Shown one piece after another: positions 8,824 through 16,732 of a stretch of DNA of 16,738 nucleotides. How positions within the stretch are numbered: the first letter of the stretch is position 1; each line of letters begins with the position of its first letter. The notes beneath the pieces are model-generated. The model was not told the DNA's origin and searched no databases. It worked only from the letters and a program-made list of their open reading frames with translations. The position numbers and the translations under genes are program-made. Source of the DNA: Tannerellaceae bacterium (GTDB taxonomy: Bacteria; Bacteroidota; Bacteroidia; Bacteroidales; Tannerellaceae); the NCBI GenBank assembly GCA_020860805.1, contig JAJBTP010000101.1, positions 1-16,738 of the forward strand. Direction: 5' to 3'.

Positions 8824-8900
8824 TGTACACTAAATAGTTAACACAGTGTACACTCAAAAATCACAGAATGTACACTATAGTACTCGTTTAGTTGTACACC
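8824..8900 (+). repeat. Four TGTACAC sites at 22-24 bp spacing
   Basis: TGTACACT occurs at 8824-8831, 8847-8854 and 8869-8876, and TGTACACC at 8893-8900. Start-to-start distances are 23, 22 and 24 bp, about two helical turns, so a protein bound at each would face the same side of the DNA. The first two copies share a longer ACAGTGTACACT word. The spacing resembles plasmid iterons or a multi-site operator; which it is cannot be told from sequence. Confidence 0.7.
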
Positions 8901-9065
8901 GTAAAATACTTTCCCGCATGGATAAAGCTACCTGGAACAGCGGATATGGGTCGATGGAATAGCGAGGAATACTACCTTTCCGCTTTAGTATCTAAAGAAA
9001 TCCAGTTAAACCCTAAGATATCAGCACATTAAATTACAGACTGAAAACATAAACAATTCACTACG

Positions 9066-9094
9066 TTCACTCTGTGCCACAGACTACGAGTGAA
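9066..9094. repeat. Nested inverted repeat inside the element core
   Basis: The palindrome TCTGTG-C-CACAGA (9071-9083, one-base centre) is nested within a wider 7-bp inverted repeat, TTCACTC (9066-9072) and GAGTGAA (9088-9094). The two stems overlap by two bases, so only one can form fully at a time. It has no T-run and does not look like a terminator. A protein-binding palindrome or small RNA stem is possible. Confidence 0.45.
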
Positions 9095-9180
9095 ACAGGC
9101 CTACAAAAGAAGATATTAAAATGAATGAAAAATCCTTTTTCAATTAACTTCGACTTTTTTGCGTGTATGTTCCGGGAATA

Positions 9181-9210
9181 CGTGTATGTTCTATTTTTAA
9201 TCATACACAC
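9181..9210 (-). repeat. Right inner inverted repeat, 30 bp
   Basis: Partner of 8691-8720 at 28 of 30 positions. The adjoining 9161-9180 is a further, weaker partner (14 of 20) of 8721-8740, starting with another GCGTGTATG nonamer. The distance from here to the terminal repeat is 34 bp, the same as on the left side. Confidence 0.88.
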
Positions 9211-9244
9211 ATCAACACACTATTATTCAATGTGTTACCAGCAA

Positions 9245-9266
9245 GCGTGTAGGTTGTGTAGGTTTT
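9245..9266 (+). repeat. Right terminal inverted repeat, 22 bp
   Basis: Perfect inverted copy of 8635-8656. It ends 18 bp before the stop codon of the convergent phosphatase gene (9287-9285). The match stops abruptly outside it, which marks the likely element boundary. Confidence 0.9.
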
Positions 9267-9284
9267 GATAAAATAATAATTAGT

Positions 9285-9767
9285 TTATAGCCTGGTTTCT
9301 ATTTCTTCCAATAGTCCTTTACAGGCATCTTCCAGAATATCAAGTACAAGTTCGAAACTGGAAGCTCCTCCATAATAGGGATCAGGCACATGATCATGTA
9401 GTTGATTTTTTGAAAAGTCAGTCATGCGATGAATTTTCCGGAGAGTTGTTGCATCCGGTGCTTTGCGTTTCAGGTCAGCCACATTCCGGTCATCCATTCC
9501 CAGGATATAATCAAATTCATAAAAATCATCCATGCAAACAGGTCGGGAACGGGAATCCAGTGAATATCCTCTGCGCGCTCCATGCATACGCATCCTCGAA
9601 TCCGGTAATTCGCCTTCATGATATCCCATAGTTCCGGCTGAATCAATTTCGATCTGTTCCGATAATCCGGAATCGGATACCAGTTTACGCATAATAGTCT
9701 CAGCAGAAGGAGAACGACATATATTTCCCAGACAAACAAAGAGAATACTGATTTTCTTCTTTTTCAT
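9285..9767 (-). CDS. Low-molecular-weight protein tyrosine phosphatase
   Basis: A 160-residue cytosolic phosphatase of the LMW-PTP family, hydrolysing phosphotyrosine through a cysteinyl-phosphate intermediate. The P-loop C-x5-R is at the N-terminus as VCLGNICRS, with nucleophile C12 and R18. The general-acid loop is VPDPYYGG with D129, in the DPYY context usual for this family. Length and motif spacing are normal and complete. Bacterial members often regulate capsule or exopolysaccharide tyrosine kinases, but no kinase or polysaccharide gene adjoins it here, so the target is unknown. It stands alone: convergent to the HD gene across the repeat element, and insulated from the upstream GH31 gene by a terminator. 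A TATTTTTG box precedes it. The ATG at 9767 is chosen because the hydrophobic first strand ISILFVC follows immediately. Confidence 0.93.
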   Translation of the reverse strand: MKKKKISILFVCLGNICRSPSAETIMRKLVSDSGLSEQIEIDSAGTMGYHEGELPDSRMRMHGARRGYSLDSRSRPVCMDDFYEFDYILGMDDRNVADLKRKAPDATTLRKIHRMTDFSKNQLHDHVPDPYYGGASSFELVLDILEDACKGLLEEIETRL

Positions 9768-9789
9768 ACATAGTGATTTTATAACAGAA

Positions 9790-9797
9790 CAAAAATA
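9790..9797 (-). promoter_or_regulatory. Predicted -7 promoter box for the tyrosine phosphatase
   Basis: Read on the minus strand this is TATTTTTG, a full TAnnTTTG match, 22 nt before the ATG. It lies just downstream of the terminator that closes the GH31 gene, consistent with an independent transcript. No clear -33 TTTG is seen at the right distance. Confidence 0.45.
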
Positions 9798-9825
9798 AAA
9801 CGAATTTCTGAAATCTCCTATTCAT

Positions 9826-9867
9826 AAAAAACAGGTACGGATATAAAACAATCCGCACCTGTTTTTT
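9826..9867. terminator. Strong bidirectional intrinsic terminator
   Basis: A stem of about 17 bp with one mismatch (9826-9842 with 9851-9867) encloses an 8-nt loop. The inner stem is CAGGTACGGAT against ATCCGCACCTG, and the outer part is A6 against T6. Either strand therefore ends in a U-run after a GC-containing stem. It lies 30 bp past the GH31 stop on the minus strand and marks the 3' end of the polysaccharide utilisation locus. Confidence 0.85.
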
Positions 9868-9896
9868 CACTTAAAACCAAATATCTTTTGCCCTGG

Positions 9897-12276
9897 TTAT
9901 TTAGCTATTTCAAACTTTACTTTATTTTCAAAACCGTTGGCCGTAATTTGGTTTCCTTTTACAGAGACTGCATATAGCTGGTTATCAGCAGGCAGACATA
10001 GTAGGCCGGTTGCTTCCGGTACATCAGCAGTATAGACTTTCAGCGTAATTTTACTCCAATCCATTTCATCGGTACTTTGTGCCAGTTTAATATGAGGAAC
10101 CACTGCTCCGTCACGAACCAGAATAACTGCCTGTAAGTCGCCTGTCTGAATCCGATGCCATCCTTTATCATACACTTTTCCGGACTGGTAATCTATCCAT
10201 TTTCCTTCCGGCAGATATACATCCCGTTCCGTTCCGCTTTCCAGCATAGGAGCCACCAGTAACTGGCTGCCGAACATATACTGATCTTCAATCAACCAGG
10301 CTCCGGCATCTTTTGGAAATTCAACAAACAAGGCCCGTAACATCGGTAAACCTTTTTCCGTACATTCTTTTGCCTGTGCATATACATAAGGCATCAGCTT
10401 GTATTTCATTTCTGCATTCCGGCGAAAAGCTTTCAGAAAACTCTCATTATACAACCAGGGTTCCGTAGGAGGTGCACCGTGCGCACGGGTATGCGAAGCA
10501 AGGAAGGCAAATGGTAACCAACGGCGATATAATTCTTCCGGCGTATCTGTTACAAACCCGCCAATGTCATGACTCCAAAAAGAGAAACCACTTAAACCAA
10601 ATGATAGACCACCCCGTAAAGTGCCCAACATACCAATATCGGTAGTAACCGCATCACCTCCCCAATGTAATGGATAACGTTGCGAACCGGCCCACGCACT
10701 TCGTGCTCAGATAATATTTTCATTGTGTATTTCACGGGTAATATCAGCTACTGCTTTGTTATAGCGTAACGGATACAAATTATGTTCATACAAGCCGGAT
10801 TTACCGGAAGCATACAGGCCGTCCAGAGGAGCAGCTTCACCAAAGTCCACTTTTATAGCCCCTACACCCATTTGTATTAATTTACCCAGTTTTTCCTGAT
10901 ACCATTTCACTGTTTCAGGATTAGAAAAGTCGAGCGCTACATCTTCATAAGGCAATCCTCCTTTTCCATTTTTTACATATAATCCTTTTTCCACCAATTC
11001 AGGAAAATACCGGTTTTTAGGAGTAAAATAGGGTAACTGCCACAAGCAGGTACGGAAACCCTGTTTTTTAAATCGTCCAGCATTTTCTGCGGATCTGAAA
11101 AACGAGCAGGTGCGAACTCATAATCACACTGCCAGTCAATATCAAACCAACCGGTATCAAAATGGATGACATCAGATGGTATTTTATGCTTCCGTAGTTT
11201 GGCTGCTACATCATATCCTTCTTCCTGTGAAAAGTAAGTGATACGACTCATCCAGGTCCCAAAGGACCAGAGAGGCGGCATACCAGGCTTTCCGACAATT
11301 TCAGTATATTCATCCAGAATATCTTTCGGTTCACCGAAAAAGATAAAATAATCCATGGCTTCATCTGCCATAAAAAGCTTATTAATACTTAAGTTAGTCG
11401 CTCCGAAATCACAGGTTACCGGAGCAGAGGTATGCATAAACATACCGTAGCCTTTATTACTCATAAAGAATGGAACCGGTTTATACATCTGATCTGTTTC
11501 AGGTCCCTGCGGGTCTGTTACAAATAAATGTACTTTCTGACCGACTTTATTCAGCGAGGTAAAAGATTCCCCGCAACCAACTATTTTTTCATTGGGTGAA
11601 AGTGAAAAAAACAGGATTGATGCTCCGGCTGTTATCCGAACCGCGTTTGATAAAATTAAACGGCAAACCTTTTACCTGCGAAGAGTCATTATCACACATC
11701 CGCCAGGTTTTGGTCATTACCTTACCGGATGCATCTTTCAGAATCATCCGCCAGGGTTGTTTTTCAATACTGATACTTCCATACGGACTTGTATAGGTTA
11801 TTACTCCGTTTTTCTCCTCCCCTTTCCAGGAAGTATCTTTCCCCGGGTTGCTTTACCAACATTAAAGATTCTTCTTCCGGTTGTTCTACCGGTGTAGTCA
11901 GCATACGCACGCGGATGGTACGGGGCGTAATAAAATCAATAGTAAATTTCAGGTCCGGTTCATTGTCATAAGCAGGAGACGGAAAATCCAGCATTTTCAA
12001 CGGTAAAGCCACAATTCCATTTGTGTTGAAGGCCTGACGACTGGCCAGGCGATGCCTTTTCCAGCGAATGGTTCCGGTAGCTTCCTTTATATCAAAAGAG
12101 GAAAGTTCATCCGCCAGAAAATAAATATTCGTAAAATCTTCGAAATCGGTACTCATATCTACTGCCAGATTCATTAAGTAGGATTTCTGAGTCACCGGAC
12201 GATTTGCAGCCTGCAGAAGGAAAGGAAAAGACATTCCAACCACACAGCAAAGAAGTAAAAACTTGTTTTTTCTCAT
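9897..12276 (-). pseudogene. GH31 alpha-xylosidase-like glycosidase, disrupted
   Basis: The pieces rebuild one protein of about 792 residues. It has a Sec signal peptide (MRKNKFLLLCC...LLQA), an N-terminal GH31 beta-sandwich, a catalytic barrel and a C-terminal domain ending at 9897. The nucleophile motif is KVDFGEAAP (Asp codon 10847-10845) and the acid-side motif is ARSAWAGSQRYPLHWGGD. Both, with the LRGGLSFGLSGFSFWSHDIGG segment, resemble E. coli YicI, so alpha-xylosidase is the likely activity; alpha-glucosidase remains possible. Four lesions break it: a frameshift in the C4 run at 11841-11844, one in the A7 run at 11605-11611, one in the T6 run at 11064-11069, and an in-frame TGA at 10709-10707 just before ARSAWAG. 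Restoring one base at each run recovers continuous homology. From 10706 to the stop the frame is clean. It follows the GH9 gene by 25 bp and precedes a terminator. Real decay and assembly error are both possible. Confidence 0.85.
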
Positions 12277-12301
12277 GATTATCAGATTTATATATTATTA
12301 G

Positions 12302-14834
12302 TTACCCTTCAGGATTTTTTTGTGCTGCCAAAACCATATACATAAAGTAGGAAGTTTCTCCTCCCATACAGTATTCACCTTCCTGCCAGATAAAAGGAAA
12401 ATCATACAATTCAGGTAGGTCCGGACGAATTAGTACGGTTCCGGGGGTTACACCGCCGGGTATATACGACCAGTCGGCCCGGTTGGTTTCCATACGCGAC
12501 AGTTACCGAACGGGCTCCGACACCGGATGCAAAAGAAGTTGTATTACTACCCGGATGACAGCCCAGAATAAAATTCACGGCATTAAAATATAATCCGGTT
12601 CAAAAATGTCCGGATAGGCTTCCTGTAGAAAACAATAATAATAGCCTAACGTTTGTACATCCCAGGAACCGGATGTTGTATTACCCCTGTTCTCAGGTAC
12701 TCCGTAAGGCGTACGTTGAGCCAACATCCGGTAATTATCCCGGACACTTACCAGAGCCTGTCTCAGAGCACGGGATAATTTTTTATCACGTACTGCTTTA
12801 TCAAACCGTCCTATATACCATCCGGTACGGTCTATGTTGTCTATAATATATCTCTGTTCGGATAAAACATAGTCTTTATACTCTTTCTCACGGGTAGTAA
12901 GAAAAAGTTCCACCGCTGCATGTATTTTAGCACTTTTAATCCATTCATGTTCCACACGGGTAATCCGGAACAGTTCACGGGCTATCTCCAGACAATGATG
13001 GCTTAATGTATCGTTAAAACTTCCCAGCACACGGGAGGTGGCTGCTAATTGTGCTGCTGTGGTTAATTCCCGGAAAGGGTTATCTTCAGTAAATACCCAG
13101 CGGTCGTCATGATTACCGGGACAGTTATCGGTATGCGCACTGGCATCTCCCAAATGAACATATTGGCGGACGGTTGGACAAAGAATCCCCCGGTAAAGTC
13201 TTCCGAGTGCCTGATAACCGGCTACGATAGTTAAGGCTCCGTTTTCTATTTGCTGAAGGATATCCGGTTTACCGTCGGGTTGATGAATTTCCGTAATGCG
13301 GTTAAGCTGGTCAACAGTAGTTTCATCATAATAATCGATGTTAAAATTTTCCTGTGCCATAGCCAGGATATAGGTTTCACCGGCCTGCGATTCAATTCGC
13401 AAATCATAGTCTCCGGCATCATGCCATCCACCGATATTTAAGCCGGGAACCCGGTCGCCGGGTTTATACGTTGTTAAAGTTGAGGGACCCTGTACATACC
13501 CGTCTATGTGATTGATATCAACCGGTGCCATGATCGCATCATCCATATGGCATAGGTCATGCCATACCCGGTATTTATCGTTAATCCACATATGACACAT
13601 TTGCACGGGAAGAAAATATTCCAGCGTGGGTTGCCATACACCACGGTCATACACATCATAAGCAATCCGGAAAACAGCCGATTCGGAATTGCCGTAACAC
13701 ACCTGGTACAGGCCTTCTTCTTTTATATCTGAAAAATCAAACCGGAGATAGTTATACCGTAAAAACTTACCCCAGTTTTCAGCAACTTCTTTCCGGACTT
13801 CTTCTTTTCCGTTTGCAGTAATTTTATAAAGAACAGGTATTTGGATGTCGGTATCTCTGTCATCCAGTTCAATAACAGCTATTTTAGGCTGATTCGGGTG
13901 ATATCCAATCTGTGAAGTCTGTACAACCGGTTTATACAGCCAGTCTTTTTCTATACACGGACGAATAATCCAGCGGACAGCATTTACCGAAACACCAGCC
14001 GGAATTTCCGTACGAAGCACAAACCAACCATTCTAATGGTTCATCCGTCCATCATATAAAATTAAATCGCCTTTTTCCGATTCTATTTCAACTTTGTGGT
14101 AAGGATCATGCGGGTTCAATATAAATTTTTTCCCCTGTGCATAAGGCGCTGCAATAATATCATCTGCACGCATCGGATTATAAGTTTTTCCATCTCCCAG
14201 GAGTTGTTTTAAATCTGCTTTTCCATGCGGATTGAAATCTCCAATATAATCCAGGTTAGTTGGACGCGCTGTAGTCGGACCATTGACCTGTGCCGGAAAT
14301 ATTCCTGTTTGAGTATCCATTATCCAGGGTTTTCCTAACAAAGTACCCGGAAAAAATTCCAGGTTAAAACCTATTTTCGTTTCAAAGTGTTCCGGTACCG
14401 GCGTATCCAGAGCTACGGTAACAATAATTTCATCCCCTTTTGCTTCTACATGAATAGTATAATAAAATACATAATCTAAATGAATAAACGGATTAAAGCC
14501 AGCCAGATGTTTTTGCTGAATCCGGATAACTTAAGGTTACCTCTATTTTATTATTAACTTCATCTACTACTCTTTTACAAAGTACCGGAAGCGGTTGCCA
14601 CTGTCCCGGAGAAGCTTCAAACCGGATATCTCCGTTAGCAGCCACCCGGTCACTGTTCATGACCAATGTTATTCCCCCCCTGATGGCCTTCCGGATAAAT
14701 ATCACTAAAAACCATTACATCCACTCCGCCATTTTTAAAATAACCGGAAGAGTTTAACTGAAACCCGTCTGCAGACACCGTAGAGAATAGTATGAAAGGG
14801 AAAAAATGATTAACAACACATTCTTCATATGCAT
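12302..14834 (-). pseudogene. GH9 endoglucanase-type glycosidase, disrupted
   Basis: The fragments rebuild a single secreted protein of about 840 residues: a signal peptide starting at 14834 or 14828 (MKNVLLII, then PFILFSTVSA once the frame is restored), a long N-terminal region, an Ig-like cellulase N domain opening at QTSQIGYHPNQPKIAVI, and the GH9 alpha/alpha barrel. The catalytic aspartates are in GGWHDAGDYD (13432-13403), and the C-terminal WQEGEYCMGGE region probably carries the acid Glu. Lesions, in reading order: one base missing in the A6 run at 14801-14806, one extra in the C7 run at 14674-14680, one extra in the T5 run at 14510-14514, an in-frame TAG at 14035-14033 (probably from CAG), one base missing near 12583, and one extra in the T3 run at 12487-12489. 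The stretch 14020-12590 is intact. GH9 enzymes cleave beta-1,4-glucans; next to an alpha-xylosidase-like GH31, xyloglucan is a reasonable but unproven target. Confidence 0.85.
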
Positions 14835-14897
14835 GGTATTTTATATTATAAACAGGGCTTTTCAATTTTACAAGGTCTTTCCTGCATGTATTTATAT

Positions 14898-14943
14898 AAA
14901 AAGTAGCCTGCGAAGCACCGCAGGATTCTTTCGCAGACTACTT
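14898..14943 (-). terminator. Hairpin with T-run between susD and the GH9 gene
   Basis: The arms 14901-14914 and 14930-14943 are inverted repeats of 14 nt with one mismatch (AAGTAGYCTGCGAA), with a 15-nt loop. On the minus strand the stem is followed by a T-run (A-run 14898-14902 on the plus strand). It begins 24 bp after the susD stop. It fits a terminator or partial attenuator that would lower transcription of the downstream hydrolase genes relative to susD. Confidence 0.75.
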
Positions 14944-14966
14944 GGGAATAATTTTACTAATGAAAT

Positions 14967-16700
14967 TTAATATCCCGGATTCTGATCAGATTCCGAAATG
15001 GCATCATTGGTCAGAATTTCCTGGTAAGGAATAGGATAAAGTAGTAATCTATTGATATTACTTTCAAATGTACGGTAGGTATGCCAGTCATCATAGGCTT
15101 CGTCCGAACCCGGGGGAACCCCTGTATTTTTAGGATATTCAATATCCAGGAATTCATCAATAATACCCGAACGTTTCATATCATAATGCAAAGAATATTC
15201 CGCATTAAATTCATGCCGGCGCTCCATAGTCAATGCTACTAACCACGTATCTGCTTTATATCCTTTTTCTGCTTTGTATTGTGTATAATAGGTTTCTGCA
15301 TCGGGAATTGTAACAATTGCATCATTAGGCAACATAGGTATCGGATAAGTCGGATCCATAATAGCCAGGCTATTATCTACTTCCAGCTTTCCAAAGGCTC
15401 TTTCACGTACTTGTTTGATGGTATTCCATCCGGTTGCAGCATCTCCGGTACGGAAGCAACATTCCGCATAATCAAGTAAAACCTCTGCATAACGTAAATG
15501 ACGAATAGCAAATGGTTGATTAATTACGTTCCAATAATCCGCTTCCATACGCCAGTATTTCAGGCTGGAAATATTCGGCATATATTCCGAACCATGTTTT
15601 ACATGCGTATAATTAGGGTCTCCGGAACCACCTAAGGTTTGTCCTGTAAACGGATTGGTTTCTCCTAACGCTACCATAGATGCTGCCCGGCGGCGATCAC
15701 CATCTTCGAAAGAATTATAGCATTCCCAGGAAATAAAAAGAGATCCCCAGCCATTGTATTCCATGGAAGCCGCACAATAAACAGCGGTCATATAATGATC
15801 ATCCTGCGGTCCCCAACCATTTACACCTCCCATATTATTTCCCCAGTCAGACCACATAACTACCGCGAAAATATCTTCTTCGGTCCATGCAGCTTCCGGG
15901 TCAAACAGATAGCTGTAGCAAGGAAGCAGAGAATAAGTATTACTCTCAATTACTTGTTTAAACAGGTTTTTTGCATCCTCATATTTTCCCTGGAACATTT
16001 TAGCAATTCCCTGGTAACTTAAACAAAATCCTTTGGTAATACGGCCATACTCACCATTCAGTGGTTTCCAGTCCAGGATATTTACGGCATACGCCAAATC
16101 CTCAATTACTAAATCCCAGGTTTCATCCTCCGTATCTGCACGGGGTTTAGATGGTGTATTCGAATAGTTTTCACCTGTTTGCAGCATAGGTAACCGGCCA
16201 AAATTCCGGGCCAGGTTTAAATAATTCCATGCACGTATAGCCCGGGCCTGTGCTTCCATAATTTTCTTTCCTGTCTCGCCCGCTTCAAATAAATTATTAT
16301 CCATGTCTTCCAGGCCGGCCAGAAATGTATTACAACGGGTAATGGCCCGGTAATGACCCATCCAGAGAATTTTAAATTCATCACTACCGGCTGCCCAATC
16401 CTGTGTACAATAGGCTTTATCCCATCCGCTGGCCTGTGTATCCATTGATGGATGGTTCGCCAGTACAAACTGGGGTTTGAATCCCCACATAGCAAGGTCT
16501 ACTCCTATTTCATCGAATGCGTCTTTTGTGGGATAAAATGTATCATAGCATCCTATCAGTCCGGCCTCTGCTGTTTCTTCATTCAGAAACATATAATCGC
16601 CCGGTAAAATATCATAATGATCTACTTCCAGGTAATCACTACAGGAGTTATTTGTCAGTAATACAAATCCTGCTAATAGAAATAAATATATTTTTTTCAT
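14967..16700 (-). CDS. SusD/RagB-family nutrient-binding outer-membrane lipoprotein
   Basis: A 577-residue surface lipoprotein that caps a SusC-type TonB-dependent transporter and captures a glycan for import. The N-terminus MKKIYLFLLAGFVLLTNNSC has a typical Bacteroidota lipobox with lipidated Cys20, followed by SDYLEVDHYD. The SusD core follows: helical TPR-like repeats such as ARAIRAWNYLNLARNFGRLPML and GIAKMFQGKYEDAKNLFKQVIE, the RHLRYAEVLLDYAECCFRTGD helix, and ERRHEFNAEYSLHYDMKRSG near the C-terminus. It ends in QNPGY, a common SusD ending. Length is normal and the frame is unbroken, unlike the two hydrolase genes after it. The partner SusC should lie immediately upstream, beyond the right edge. 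The glycan bound cannot be read from the sequence; context suggests a beta-glucan or xyloglucan-type polysaccharide. Confidence 0.93.
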   Translation of the reverse strand: MKKIYLFLLAGFVLLTNNSCSDYLEVDHYDILPGDYMFLNEETAEAGLIGCYDTFYPTKDAFDEIGVDLAMWGFKPQFVLANHPSMDTQASGWDKAYCTQDWAAGSDEFKILWMGHYRAITRCNTFLAGLEDMDNNLFEAGETGKKIMEAQARAIRAWNYLNLARNFGRLPMLQTGENYSNTPSKPRADTEDETWDLVIEDLAYAVNILDWKPLNGEYGRITKGFCLSYQGIAKMFQGKYEDAKNLFKQVIESNTYSLLPCYSYLFDPEAAWTEEDIFAVVMWSDWGNNMGGVNGWGPQDDHYMTAVYCAASMEYNGWGSLFISWECYNSFEDGDRRRAASMVALGETNPFTGQTLGGSGDPNYTHVKHGSEYMPNISSLKYWRMEADYWNVINQPFAIRHLRYAEVLLDYAECCFRTGDAATGWNTIKQVRERAFGKLEVDNSLAIMDPTYPIPMLPNDAIVTIPDAETYYTQYKAEKGYKADTWLVALTMERRHEFNAEYSLHYDMKRSGIIDEFLDIEYPKNTGVPPGSDEAYDDWHTYRTFESNINRLLLYPIPYQEILTNDAISESDQNPGY

Positions 16701-16732
16701 ATTGATTCTTTAGTTTATGAATTAGACAATTA

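Larger units (their letters stand above)
8635..9266. mobile_element. Non-coding element with mirrored repeat arrays (MITE-like)
   Basis: This 632-bp unit fills nearly the whole gap between two convergent genes, and I see no protein-coding gene in it. Its ends are perfect 22-bp inverted repeats. Each end is organised as a 106-bp arm (8635-8740 and 9161-9266) in mirror order: 22-bp perfect repeat, 34-bp unrelated spacer, 30-bp repeat matching at 28 positions, 20-bp repeat matching at 14. Across each arm a nonamer close to GCGTGTAKG occurs five times with mirrored orientation. The 420-bp core holds four TGTACAC sites and a hairpin. Multiple mirrored binding sites at both ends recall transposons whose ends carry arrays of transposase sites (as in Tn7 or IS21). 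With no transposase present, a non-autonomous or deleted derivative is the best reading. ATAAA flanks both sides (8630-8634 and, one base off, 9268-9272) and could be a target duplication, but the surroundings are A-rich. Alternatives are an invertible segment or a protein-bound structural locus. Confidence 0.6.

Noticed and set aside
8606..8857. Open frame of 83 codons on the minus strand
   Set aside because: It runs through the terminal repeat and into the end of the HD phosphodiesterase gene. Its translation has no recognisable domain and a low-complexity aromatic C-terminus. It looks like a chance frame.
8635..9266. Invertible promoter segment flanked by inverted repeats, as in Bacteroides capsule switching
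   Set aside because: Both flanking genes point toward the segment, so an inverted promoter would drive neither. No TAnnTTTG box was noted beside an end, and no recombinase gene is nearby. Kept only as a minor alternative to the mobile-element reading.
8635..9266. CRISPR array
   Set aside because: The repeats are short, arranged as mirror-image inverted copies rather than uniform direct repeats, and have no regular 30-40 bp spacers. No cas genes are present.
11592..11971. Overlapping plus-strand open frames across the GH31 gene
   Set aside because: They lie opposite the disrupted GH31 coding sequence and have no recognisable domains. They are antisense shadows of the real gene.
11764..12276. 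A separate small secreted protein of 170 residues
   Set aside because: Its first part is the N-terminal domain of the GH31 enzyme. The last residues after about 11841 are out-of-frame sequence, and the GH31 homology resumes in the shifted frame.
12302..12493. A separate 63-residue protein
   Set aside because: Its sequence is the normal C-terminal end of the GH9 barrel, cut off by two nearby frameshifts. It is part of the same broken gene.
9897..14834. Stop-codon reassignment or programmed frameshifting
   Set aside because: Both TAG and TGA occur, only in these two genes, together with eight separate frameshifts of either sign. Intact genes in the window use normal stops. Decay or sequence error explains this far better.
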